In this document: piece after piece, positions 1 to 5,381 of the stretch
Numbering within the stretch: the stretch's first letter is position 1
How the letters are laid out: each line of letters starts with the position of its first letter
The notes under the pieces: model-generated
Told to the model about the DNA's origin: nothing
Seen by the model: the letters and a program-made list of their open reading frames with translations, nothing else
The model's database searches: none
Source of the DNA: Nitrospira defluvii
GTDB taxonomy: Bacteria > Nitrospirota > Nitrospiria > Nitrospirales > Nitrospiraceae
DNA: 5,381 bases
Direction: 5' to 3'
Assembly: GCA_016199015.1 (NCBI GenBank)
Contig: JACQHN010000258.1
Location: 1 to 5,381, forward strand
Position numbers and translations under genes: made by a program

Positions 1-477
1 CGCATGCGCGGCATCCTCGACCACCTTCAAATTGTGCTCTGTCGCCAATGACATCAGCCGGTCCATCTCGCAGGGATGTCCCGCGAAGTGAACGGGCATG
101 ATGACCTTGGTTCGTGACGTAATGGCTCGCCTCACGGCGTCAGGATCCATGTTCAACGTATCAGGCTCGCTATCCACCAAGACCGGCTTGGCCCTGAGAT
201 ATGCCACCACTTCGGCCGTGGCGGCAAACGTCATGGTCGGCAGAATGACCTCATCACCTTCCTTGACTCCGATCGCCTCCAACGCCAGATGCAGCGCGGC
301 CGTGCCCGAATTCGTGGCCACCGCGTGTGTTGCGTGCACAACCTGTGCAAACTCCTGCTCGAATTGTTTGGTCCGCTGTCCCGTCGTCAACCAGCCGGAC
401 CGCAGGGTCTCAGTGACTGCACGAATCTCTTCTTCTCCGATCTCGGGGAGATGAAATGGAACCGCTCGTTCAGTCAT
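1..477 (-). CDS. DegT/DnrJ/EryC1/StrS (ArnB-type) sugar aminotransferase, N-terminal part
   Basis: This is the first 159 codons of a PLP-dependent aminotransferase that continues past the left edge. The frame is open from an ATG at 477-475. Visible family motifs are LRSGWLTTG (residues 25-33), TNSGTAALHLAL (55-66), GDEVILPTMTFAATAE (74-89), MPVHFAGHPCEMD (127-139) and VVEDAAHA (152-159). The aspartate of EDAAHA (D155) is the residue that contacts the PLP pyridine nitrogen in this family. The Schiff-base lysine lies beyond the window, so activity cannot be judged. Members transfer an amino group, usually from glutamate, to a keto-sugar nucleotide in the cytoplasm. The order of motifs closely resembles ArnB, but the sugar substrate cannot be read from this part. 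The start overlaps the end of the methyltransferase gene by 8 bp and no clear ribosome binding site precedes it, so translation is probably coupled. The family call is secure; the substrate is unknown. Confidence 0.93.
   Translation of the reverse strand, partial: MTERAVPFHLPEIGEEEIRAVTETLRSGWLTTGQRTKQFEQEFAQVVHATHAVATNSGTAALHLALEAIGVKEGDEVILPTMTFAATAEVVAYLRAKPVLVDSEPDTLNMDPDAVRRAITSRTKVIMPVHFAGHPCEMDRLMSLATEHNLKVVEDAAHA
470..477 (-). promoter_or_regulatory. 8-bp stop/start overlap, methyltransferase to aminotransferase
   Basis: On the minus strand these bases read ATGACTGA. The ATG opens the aminotransferase, and the terminal TGA, in another frame, closes the methyltransferase. The bases just upstream (AGCCCTCGAACC) hold no good Shine-Dalgarno sequence. 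Re-initiation by ribosomes finishing the methyltransferase is the likely mode of translation. The overlap is seen directly; the coupling is inferred. Confidence 0.6.
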
Positions 478-1228
478 GGTTCGAGGGCTTTCGAATGGCT
501 CCCAGATAATGCGTGCACAGCAACGGCACTGCGCTTAGGAGCTGACAACCGAACCACGAAATAGGGGCCAGTACGCGAGCCACCGGCGGAGCGAGGGTGA
601 TGCGCCGGAGCCGGATCAGGCATCCCTGAAATAGCTGATGAATCTCGCGGCTCGTGACGCCACGGACATCGGGATTGCGTGGATTATTTACATGAAAGTC
701 ATACCACAGGATCAGTCCGCCCGGTCTCAGCACTCGCAGCATCTCGTGGGCAAGACGCTGCCGCACATCGCGGTCAAGGATGGACGTAAACACCGTGGAC
801 TGGATGATAAGGTCGAAGCTCCCATCGGGGAATTCGAGTGCGGTCGCATTGCGGCACTGAACTGTCACGCCCTCAGGACTCAGACATCGCGCCTCCGCGA
901 CACGTTGCTCCAGAAGGTCCACTCCAGTGATGTGCTGTGGACTGGCGCCCCAACGGATGAGATCCCGAATCCAGAACCCTGCGCCACAACCCACATCAAG
1001 AATACGGACCGCTTGAAGCGACGACCATCCCACCTGATTCAGCAGCGAGAGGACGCGGCGTTCTCGTTCCTGAAGCATGAACACATTGCCGCGATTGAAG
1101 AAGGAATACAGCCCGTTACGCGAGCTAGGCTTCCGGCGCGCATACGCGTCCCGAATCCGAGCCTCTTCCGGATCCAGGGGTGCGGTGTCCGTCTCACATT
1201 TTTTATCTGAGAGTTCTACGCTCGTCAT
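470..1228 (-). CDS. Class I SAM-dependent methyltransferase of polysaccharide locus
   Basis: The product is a 252-residue soluble protein with a Rossmann methyltransferase core. Motif I is ILDVGCGAG (77-85), the SAM-binding glycine-rich loop. GVDLLEQR (102-109) carries the acidic residue D104 expected to bind the ribose hydroxyls. The FPDGSFDLII segment (133-142) and MLRVLRPGGLILWYDF (163-178) match motifs II/III of the Methyltransf_11/25 type. The C-terminus ends in LCTHYLGAIRKP, a tail I recall from methyltransferases of exopolysaccharide clusters. I chose the ATG at 1228 because it overlaps the stop of the upstream glycosyltransferase as ATGA and leaves a normal-sized protein. The same frame stays open upstream to 1597, but those 123 extra residues would be antiparallel-free overlap with the glycosyltransferase and have no methyltransferase character. 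It probably methylates a sugar or sugar precursor in the cytoplasm; O- versus other methylation is not determinable. Confidence 0.9.
   Translation of the reverse strand: MTSVELSDKKCETDTAPLDPEEARIRDAYARRKPSSRNGLYSFFNRGNVFMLQERERRVLSLLNQVGWSSLQAVRILDVGCGAGFWIRDLIRWGASPQHITGVDLLEQRVAEARCLSPEGVTVQCRNATALEFPDGSFDLIIQSTVFTSILDRDVRQRLAHEMLRVLRPGGLILWYDFHVNNPRNPDVRGVTSREIHQLFQGCLIRLRRITLAPPVARVLAPISWFGCQLLSAVPLLCTHYLGAIRKPSNHD
1225..1228 (-). promoter_or_regulatory. ATGA stop/start overlap, glycosyltransferase to methyltransferase
   Basis: The minus-strand tetranucleotide ATGA contains the methyltransferase start (1228-1226) and the glycosyltransferase stop TGA (1227-1225). This is the classic termination-reinitiation arrangement. 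It decides the methyltransferase start in favour of 1228 over more upstream in-frame codons. No strong Shine-Dalgarno sequence precedes it. Confidence 0.7.
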
Positions 1229-2271
1229 CTGGACAGAGGAATCGAATTCGTTGCCATACTGTTCTGCTTTCCACGGATCCAAAAGTCGAACATCCCGCGC
1301 AGATACCCTACGCCGTAACTGACATGAAGGGCAGGAAAGACCAGCAACATCCAACCGGCGCATCGAAAACCACCCGATAATCCTACCGCAAACGAGACGG
1401 CAAAATCTGCCAGCAGGTAGACCGCCACCAACATCAGCAGCACGAACCGGGAGGTGTGGGAACCGATCGCTGCGATTGATAGCCCGACGAGCAGCGCAAG
1501 ACAAACAATAGGAACCAGTTGCCGTACCGTGCCGATCCTCCCGACCTTCCAGGCGACCAGCGGCTTGAAGTACCCGTATTGATAATACATCCTCCAAAGC
1601 TGCCCGAGCGACCGGCGCGGGTAATAATAGGAGACCACCTCCGGGACCAGCAGAATCCGTCCCCCTCGGGCGATCAATCGATGATTGAATTCATCATCCT
1701 GGTTCCTGACGAGCTGCTCATCGAACAACCCGATTCGGTCGAACACGTCTTTCCTGTAGCAGCCGCCGAACACCGTATCGACCCATCGCGGCTTCGAGGT
1801 CCCGATTCGGAAATACGACGTTCCCACGCCGAATGGGTGCGAGAGACCCCGCGCGATCGCTTGCGCCATGGGACTGTCATCCGCCGGCAGCGTCATACAG
1901 ACGCCGCCGACATTGTCGGCGGCGCTTTTTGAAAGCCAGTCCACGAGGCCGGAAATGTAATTCTTTGGATATGCGCTGTGCGCATCCATTCTCACGACGA
2001 TGTCACCGGTTGCCTCCGCAATGCCCACATTCAGCCCGCACGGAGTGGTCCGCTTGACGTTGTCCAACAGTCTGATCAACGAATGCCGCGTAGCGTAGCG
2101 TGATACGATCGTTCTCGTTTCATCGTGGCTCATGCCGTCGATGACCAAGATCTCGAGTCGATTCTTGGGATAATCATTGTCGAGAATCGATTCGACGCAA
2201 GCCGTAATGAAACGCTCTTCGTTGCGGCAAGGAACCAGCACAGTGACGCGCGGCGCTGTTGATCCAATCAT
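1225..2271 (-). CDS. Family 2 glycosyltransferase, succinoglycan ExoA-like
   Basis: The product is 348 residues: an N-terminal GT-A catalytic domain and a hydrophobic C-terminus. VTVLVPCRNEERFI (9-22) is the nucleotide-sugar binding start of GT2 enzymes. ILVIDGMSHDET (41-52) gives the conserved uracil-side aspartate region. MDAH (95-98) occupies the DxD metal site with histidine in the last position. VDTVFGGCYRKDVF (164-177) and RNQDDEFNHRL (189-199) follow; the DDE segment should hold the catalytic base. YPRRSLGQLWRMYYQYGYFK (217-236) resembles the C-terminal motif of processive-type GT2 proteins. About three membrane segments lie near 253-270, 276-298 and 305-324. The ADNVGG, HPFGVG and RNQDDEF motifs together are those of ExoA-like proteins, which add a sugar to a lipid-linked repeat unit at the inner face of the cytoplasmic membrane. 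It starts 12 bp after the polymerase gene, with a modest GGA core 6 nt before the ATG. Donor and acceptor sugars are unknown. Confidence 0.92.
   Translation of the reverse strand: MIGSTAPRVTVLVPCRNEERFITACVESILDNDYPKNRLEILVIDGMSHDETRTIVSRYATRHSLIRLLDNVKRTTPCGLNVGIAEATGDIVVRMDAHSAYPKNYISGLVDWLSKSAADNVGGVCMTLPADDSPMAQAIARGLSHPFGVGTSYFRIGTSKPRWVDTVFGGCYRKDVFDRIGLFDEQLVRNQDDEFNHRLIARGGRILLVPEVVSYYYPRRSLGQLWRMYYQYGYFKPLVAWKVGRIGTVRQLVPIVCLALLVGLSIAAIGSHTSRFVLLMLVAVYLLADFAVSFAVGLSGGFRCAGWMLLVFPALHVSYGVGYLRGMFDFWIRGKQNSMATNSIPLSR
1902..1930 (+). terminator. Terminator-like hairpin plus T-tract, antisense inside the glycosyltransferase gene
   Basis: Read on the plus strand, CGCCGCCGAC (1902-1911) and GTCGGCGGCG (1915-1924) form a perfect 10-bp stem, nine of whose pairs are G-C, around the 3-nt loop ATT. 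It is followed by C and five Ts (1926-1930). That is the form of an intrinsic terminator, but for transcription opposite to the operon. On the coding strand the same bases encode SAADNVGGV (residues 116-124), a conserved ExoA-family stretch, so codon constraint may have produced the palindrome by chance. The hairpin is seen directly; a terminating role is speculative and the T-tract is short. Confidence 0.3.
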
Positions 2272-2283
2272 CAGTTATCCGCT

Positions 2284-3699
2284 TCACTTAGCAAGGGAAG
2301 CCGCTCGACGAGTGTGATTTACGAGGAACACTTGGAGCAAGCTTTCGTCATAGGATGCCAGGAGAAGAATCATGGTCGGGAGAAAGAACGCTTCCACCAG
2401 AAGAGCCTTGTAGCCTTCAAATCCGGCTCGAATCAGCATGGGGATGCTTGCCACGAACATCCAAGGGGCAATACGTGTCCATAACATCCAGAAGCGGGAT
2501 TGTTGCAATCCGCCTCGATGAAAATTGGCATAACATTTGGCCCATATCCACCCCCAAAGAAGAGCTCCGATCAGGATTCCAAGCATACCAAAATTGAGAT
2601 ACCACCCTGTGGCATGATGAATAGTAAAGCCCTGCCCTTCAGCCACCCCGATGCTGTCGGCATAGTGGAGATAAATATCCGGCGGACGGTCCGGCCATGC
2701 GAACCGTGGGATCACCGAGGCGACCACGCTGACCACACTCTCCCCGTAAGTCAGCGGCACGTTGAGGGCGAGGGCCCCATACAAGGAAAAATGAGCCGAG
2801 AAGGCTTCATTACTCGATGTGACAAACTGTGCGGCTTCCAACCAGTGAGACGGCTCCAGATCTTGTAAGCCTCCGGCCACAGCCGCAAGAGGCAAGCCAC
2901 GCAACGTGTCGACGAGCCATAACCCGATAAAGCCGACTACAGCGGTGAGACTCAACGCGACCAGTTGAGGGCGTCGCGCATTCGCGAGGTACAGCAAGAC
3001 CCCTCCGATTCCGGCAAACAGCAATTCATTTTTATTTCCCAGAATGAGCGCGAACCAGAACAGTCCAGCGACCACGGCCATATATCCGGCCTTCACGGCC
3101 CATCCTCCTGCGCCGACGAACAAGCGAGCCCCGCCTCCGCTACAGACAATACTCACGCCGATGGCGGCTGACAGCAGCGCTCCACGACTCAATAGCTGAT
3201 GGATGGTGAAATATGGCGGCAGTTCTCCCAATCCTCCTCGCGTCACCATGTAAGCGGATAAGTTCATGCTGTCGGCCATTTCCAAATACTCGCGGATGAG
3301 ACCATAGCTTCCAAGCCCACACAGTACCGCCAATAGGAGGAAGACTCCATGGGACACATCGACGGGGGCCTGAAGGGTTTCATCCGACACAGGTCTTGGT
3401 TTCAAAAACATGAGCAGGGCGATCTCGATTAGAATGATGAACGCGGCATAGAGCAACAACGTCATCAAGTAGTCCGCATCAAGCATGATCGGAAACAGTT
3501 TCGCTTCCAAATAGTCATACCGCTTTCCATTCTCGCCGCCGAGCCGGTCCCCCACAATGGACCAGGCTCCGAACAAGGACCAGTAATAGATCAAGCCGAT
3601 GCCCAGAGGGAATGAAATATGATGGGTTCTGCTCCAGACGAGCCATGCGAGAAGGACAATCACGGCAGTGGCGGATGTCAGAAGGAGGTAGAAGTCCAC
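2284..3699 (-). CDS. Wzy-like oligosaccharide repeat unit polymerase (polytopic membrane protein)
   Basis: The product is 471 residues and very hydrophobic. Likely membrane segments lie near residues 3-22, 30-49, 77-99, 117-134, 168-186, 203-220, 223-238, 246-264, 365-388, 408-424 and 432-449, about 10-11 in all. A large polar loop spans roughly 265-363. It carries SNEAFSAHFSLYGAL (296-310), VIPRFAWPDRPPDIY (329-343) and FTIHHATGWYLNFG (358-371). A long periplasmic-side loop followed by a few C-terminal helices, together with the IPR-xx-WPDRPP segment, fits O-antigen/exopolysaccharide polymerases. These join undecaprenyl-linked repeat units at the outer face of the cytoplasmic membrane. Wzy proteins are poorly conserved, so the call rests on topology, loop motifs and neighbours; a ligase or another envelope membrane protein remains possible. 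The start codon is GTG, not ATG, 10 bp after the carbamoyltransferase stop, with AAGGAG 13 nt upstream. Confidence 0.75.
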   Translation of the reverse strand: MDFYLLLTSATAVIVLLAWLVWSRTHHISFPLGIGLIYYWSLFGAWSIVGDRLGGENGKRYDYLEAKLFPIMLDADYLMTLLLYAAFIILIEIALLMFLKPRPVSDETLQAPVDVSHGVFLLLAVLCGLGSYGLIREYLEMADSMNLSAYMVTRGGLGELPPYFTIHQLLSRGALLSAAIGVSIVCSGGGARLFVGAGGWAVKAGYMAVVAGLFWFALILGNKNELLFAGIGGVLLYLANARRPQLVALSLTAVVGFIGLWLVDTLRGLPLAAVAGGLQDLEPSHWLEAAQFVTSSNEAFSAHFSLYGALALNVPLTYGESVVSVVASVIPRFAWPDRPPDIYLHYADSIGVAEGQGFTIHHATGWYLNFGMLGILIGALLWGWIWAKCYANFHRGGLQQSRFWMLWTRIAPWMFVASIPMLIRAGFEGYKALLVEAFFLPTMILLLASYDESLLQVFLVNHTRRAASLAK

Positions 3700-3709
3700 G
3701 TTGTGAATC

Positions 3710-5089
3710 TCACTCCTTGATCGGTCGCTTTGTCACCAGATAGTGATCGGCGATGAGATATTGAAGATCGGATGCCAACAATACTTCGATTGCATCACAC
3801 AGGCCCAACACCATTGGAGATCCGTGAAGATTGAAGGAGGTATTGAGGATCACCCATCGTCCGGTCAGCCGGCCAAAGTGTGTGATCAGCGAGTGGAAAC
3901 GAGGATTGTCTTGCTGTCGTACGATTTGCGCGCGTGCCGTCCCATCCGCAGGATGCACCCCGGCGATGAACTCATGCCTGCGCGCAGTTGTTTCGAAGGC
4001 ATGCATCATAAAGGACGAAGACCGCCCATGTCGTAATGACTCTGGGATATGAACATAGTCGTCCGCTTTTTCCTCCAGAATCGCCGGCGCGAACGGCATC
4101 CAGAAATCCCGCCGTTTGATGAGCCGGTTGATGGTGCCGACGACCAGCGGATGGCTCGGATCGGCCAAGATCGATCGATTGCCCAGTCCTCTCGCGCCAA
4201 ACTCCATGGGGCCCGTGCAGCGGGCGATAACGTGTCCGTCCGCCAGTAATTCCGCGGTTTTGGCCTCCGGGTCTTCTACAGGCTCGATCTGCACCCGTTC
4301 GGCATATCGCGCTTTGGCTTCGGCGATATCATCGATCGCTTCAGGGCCGAGACACATTCCATCAAACCTGATGTCACTGGAAGCTCCGCCGTTCTGAACG
4401 TGGCATTGCCATGCGGCGCCAAAGGGCAGCGTCTCATCGCCACAGGAAGGAAACACCTCGAAAAATTCGACTGAGGGCAACTCCGCGATTCGCTTATTGG
4501 CCTTCACATTCATGAACACGCCGCCTGCAGCCACGATATTCTTAACGCCAGTCTGCTTGATGGCGCCGGAAATCCAGCGAAGCAACAACTCTTCCGTAAA
4601 GTCCTGCAAGCCCGCGGCGAGCGCATCGAACCGGACGCAACGGAAATCCGCCAGCAACCGGGGAAGAATCATCGAGGTGCGTTCCGGCACGGTTCGTTTG
4701 AAACACAGTGGATTGCGCGGATGCAGATTCAAATAGGTGGAAAACCGCTCCTTGACCGCATCAGCCTGTCCGGCCTTGCAATAAGGAGCGAGTCCCATGA
4801 GCTTGTACTCATGCTCGTGCGGGCGCATACCCATAAGATAGGTCGTGCAGGCATACATATTTCCCAGCGAGTGCCCGCTGGGTGTGGAGGCAATCAATTG
4901 CAATGTCCCGCCTTGCGCCAGATAGACCTGAGCACAGGCATCGTCTCCGCCCCCATCTAAGGTAAAGACGAGGTGCGGGTCCTCTCCATTCTTCCGGAGA
5001 CCGTAATACGCGGAGGCCGCGTGATTGGAGTGGTGGTGATAACGATGTATCGGCACGCCATCCAGACCGAGGCTTGCCAGCTTCTGCAC
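3710..5089 (-). CDS. Carbamoyltransferase (NodU/CmcH/TobZ family), N-terminus missing at junction
   Basis: About 459 residues of a cytoplasmic O-carbamoyltransferase are present, ending in PIKE. The N-terminal ASKHA-type half shows HHSNHAASAYY (5035-5003), whose histidines belong to the metal and carbamoyl-adenylate site. TLDGGGDDA (4963-4937) supplies the conserved aspartates. GHSLGNMYACTTYLMG and HEYKLMGLAPY follow, and GGVFMN (near 4533-4516) is the second nucleotide-binding glycine motif. The C-terminal carbamoyltransferase domain is complete, with MEFGARGLGNRSILADP, FWMPFAPAIL and LNTSFNLHGSPMV. Family members are about 550-600 residues, so some 100-130 N-terminal residues, including the opening strand and its conserved histidine, are absent. 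The frame stays open to 5341, but residues upstream of about 5089 are the reverse complement of rpoD, so that extension is spurious. 5089 is the approximate limit of homology, not a true start. Intact enzymes carbamoylate a sugar hydroxyl using carbamoyl phosphate and ATP; here the target is presumably a repeat-unit sugar. Confidence 0.88.
   Translation of the reverse strand: MQKLASLGLDGVPIHRYHHHSNHAASAYYGLRKNGEDPHLVFTLDGGGDDACAQVYLAQGGTLQLIASTPSGHSLGNMYACTTYLMGMRPHEHEYKLMGLAPYCKAGQADAVKERFSTYLNLHPRNPLCFKRTVPERTSMILPRLLADFRCVRFDALAAGLQDFTEELLLRWISGAIKQTGVKNIVAAGGVFMNVKANKRIAELPSVEFFEVFPSCGDETLPFGAAWQCHVQNGGASSDIRFDGMCLGPEAIDDIAEAKARYAERVQIEPVEDPEAKTAELLADGHVIARCTGPMEFGARGLGNRSILADPSHPLVVGTINRLIKRRDFWMPFAPAILEEKADDYVHIPESLRHGRSSSFMMHAFETTARRHEFIAGVHPADGTARAQIVRQQDNPRFHSLITHFGRLTGRWVILNTSFNLHGSPMVLGLCDAIEVLLASDLQYLIADHYLVTKRPIKE
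3713..3718 (-). promoter_or_regulatory. Shine-Dalgarno AAGGAG for the polymerase gene
   Basis: On the minus strand AAGGAG lies within the last codons of the carbamoyltransferase gene, just before its TGA. It is 13 nt from the GTG at 3699. That spacing is longer than the usual 5-9 nt, but no other in-frame ATG, GTG or TTG lies nearer, so the GTG is the best start. The placement ties translation of the polymerase to passage of ribosomes through the upstream gene. Confidence 0.6.
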
Positions 5090-5105
5090 GGACCCGAGGA
5101 CGACG
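5080..5105. other. Junction between polysaccharide operon and rpoD fragment
   Basis: To the left, minus-strand reading gives carbamoyltransferase sequence (LGLDGVPIHRY, then the histidine motif). To the right, plus-strand reading gives acidic linker and then sigma region 1.2. Both genes lose their 5' ends at this point in head-to-head orientation, leaving no room for start codons, ribosome binding sites or promoters. GC changes from about 50-57% to about 65%. The exact base cannot be fixed without intact homologues. A chimeric assembly join is most likely; an inversion or recombination is possible. Confidence 0.75.
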
Positions 5106-5381
5106 AGGCCTTCAATTCGCAGCGTCGAGGATCGGAGCCCGACGCCGAGGAATCCCAGCCGAAGGGTGCTCGCAAGCCCCGTGGCAAGGCCGCAACCAAG
5201 GAGCCCACCGACCTGGACAACGTCCGCACCTATCTTTCGAAGATCGGGCGCGTGTCTCTGCTGTCCCGCGAGCAGGAAGTCGAGATCGCCAAGCAAATAG
5301 AGGAGGGCGAGCTGCAGGTGCGCAACGAGATCCTGCGGCACCCCTACACGCTGACCTACCTGAACGAGCTGACCGAGCGCA
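5090..5381 (+). CDS. rpoD: RNA polymerase primary sigma factor RpoD, internal fragment (region 1.1-1.2 linker and region 1.2)
   Basis: About 97 codons of a sigma-70 factor are read on the plus strand in the frame of GAC at 5210, open at both ends. First comes a charged, low-complexity linker (PEDDEAFNSQRRG, then EPDAEESQPKGARKPRGKAA). Next is conserved region 1.2: VRTYLSKIG (5222-5248) and LLSREQEVEIAKQIEEGE (5258-5311). The following HPYTLTYLNELTER lines up with the start of the non-conserved region of Escherichia coli RpoD (YPEAITYLLEQYDR), which favours a group 1 factor. Region 1.1 is missing on the left, and regions 2-4 lie beyond the right edge. An in-frame ATG at 5045 would give an artificial start, because its first ~15 codons are antisense to the carbamoyltransferase gene. 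GC of about 65% and strong G/C third positions set it apart from the operon. It has no functional link to the neighbouring genes. Confidence 0.88.

Noticed and set aside
98..564. Two plus-strand open frames opposite the aminotransferase (98-454 and 289-564).
   Set aside because: Both are complementary to strongly conserved aminotransferase codons and have no features of their own.
1199..1204. Run of six Ts on the plus strand as a terminator.
   Set aside because: No inverted repeat precedes it, and it is explained by lysine codons of the methyltransferase.
638..1210. 190-codon plus-strand open frame opposite the methyltransferase.
   Set aside because: It is the antisense shadow of a gene with clear SAM-methyltransferase motifs and shows no recognisable domain or ribosome binding site.
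1229..1597. Upstream extension of the methyltransferase frame (123 extra residues).
   Set aside because: It lies wholly within the glycosyltransferase gene in another frame, is arginine/cysteine-rich without domain character, and the ATGA overlap gives a natural start at 1228.
1519..2057. Plus-strand open frames opposite the glycosyltransferase (1519-1932, 1833-2057).
   Set aside because: The proline/arginine-rich translations are typical antisense shadows of a GC-rich gene; the minus strand encodes a well-supported GT2 protein.
2500..2868. 122-codon plus-strand frame opposite the polymerase.
   Set aside because: The opposite strand encodes a continuous 471-residue membrane protein with plausible topology; this frame has no hydrophobic or motif signal.
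4169..4180. ATCGATCGAT palindrome.
   Set aside because: It is a short self-complementary run inside coding sequence with no loop, no repeats elsewhere and no site context.
5045..5089. Possible rpoD start at an in-frame ATG (5045).
   Set aside because: The codons from 5045 to about 5089 are the complement of conserved carbamoyltransferase residues including the run up to the histidine motif, and a true RpoD has a long region 1.1 before this point.

Overview
The window holds a compact, leftward-transcribed bacterial polysaccharide biosynthesis operon. At its right edge it is joined to an unrelated fragment of a housekeeping sigma-factor gene on the opposite strand. I cannot place the organism firmly. 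The operon has roughly 50-57% GC in the stretches I counted by eye. A Wzy-like polymerase, an ExoA-like glycosyltransferase and a carbamoyltransferase together suit a Gram-negative-type surface or exopolysaccharide locus; a Nitrospirota or proteobacterial source is only a guess. Both window ends cut through genes, as in a short metagenomic contig.

Layout, in the direction of transcription (minus strand, right to left): a carbamoyltransferase lacking its N-terminus (5089-3710); a 10-bp gap; a polytopic Wzy-like repeat-unit polymerase with a GTG start (3699-2284); a 12-bp gap; an ExoA-like family 2 glycosyltransferase (2271-1225); a 4-bp ATGA overlap; a class I SAM-dependent methyltransferase (1228-470); an 8-bp overlap; and the first 159 residues of a DegT/ArnB-type sugar aminotransferase that runs off the left edge (477-1). 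No stretch without a gene exceeds a dozen bases, and I see no promoter, RNA gene, insertion sequence or CRISPR array.

Read as one pathway (inference), the aminotransferase makes an amino sugar nucleotide and the glycosyltransferase extends a lipid-linked repeat unit. The methyltransferase and carbamoyltransferase decorate sugars, and the Wzy-like protein polymerises finished units. The gene spacing points to one polycistronic mRNA with translational coupling.

The right-hand ~290 bases, read on the plus strand, encode the linker and conserved region 1.2 of a group 1 sigma-70 factor (RpoD). Their GC is clearly higher (about 65%). The breakpoint, near 5080-5105, removes the 5' ends of both rpoD and the carbamoyltransferase gene in head-to-head orientation. 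An assembly chimera is the simplest explanation; a true rearrangement is the alternative. I found no convincing novel biological system. The junction, and a terminator-like antisense hairpin inside the glycosyltransferase gene, are the points most worth a second look.
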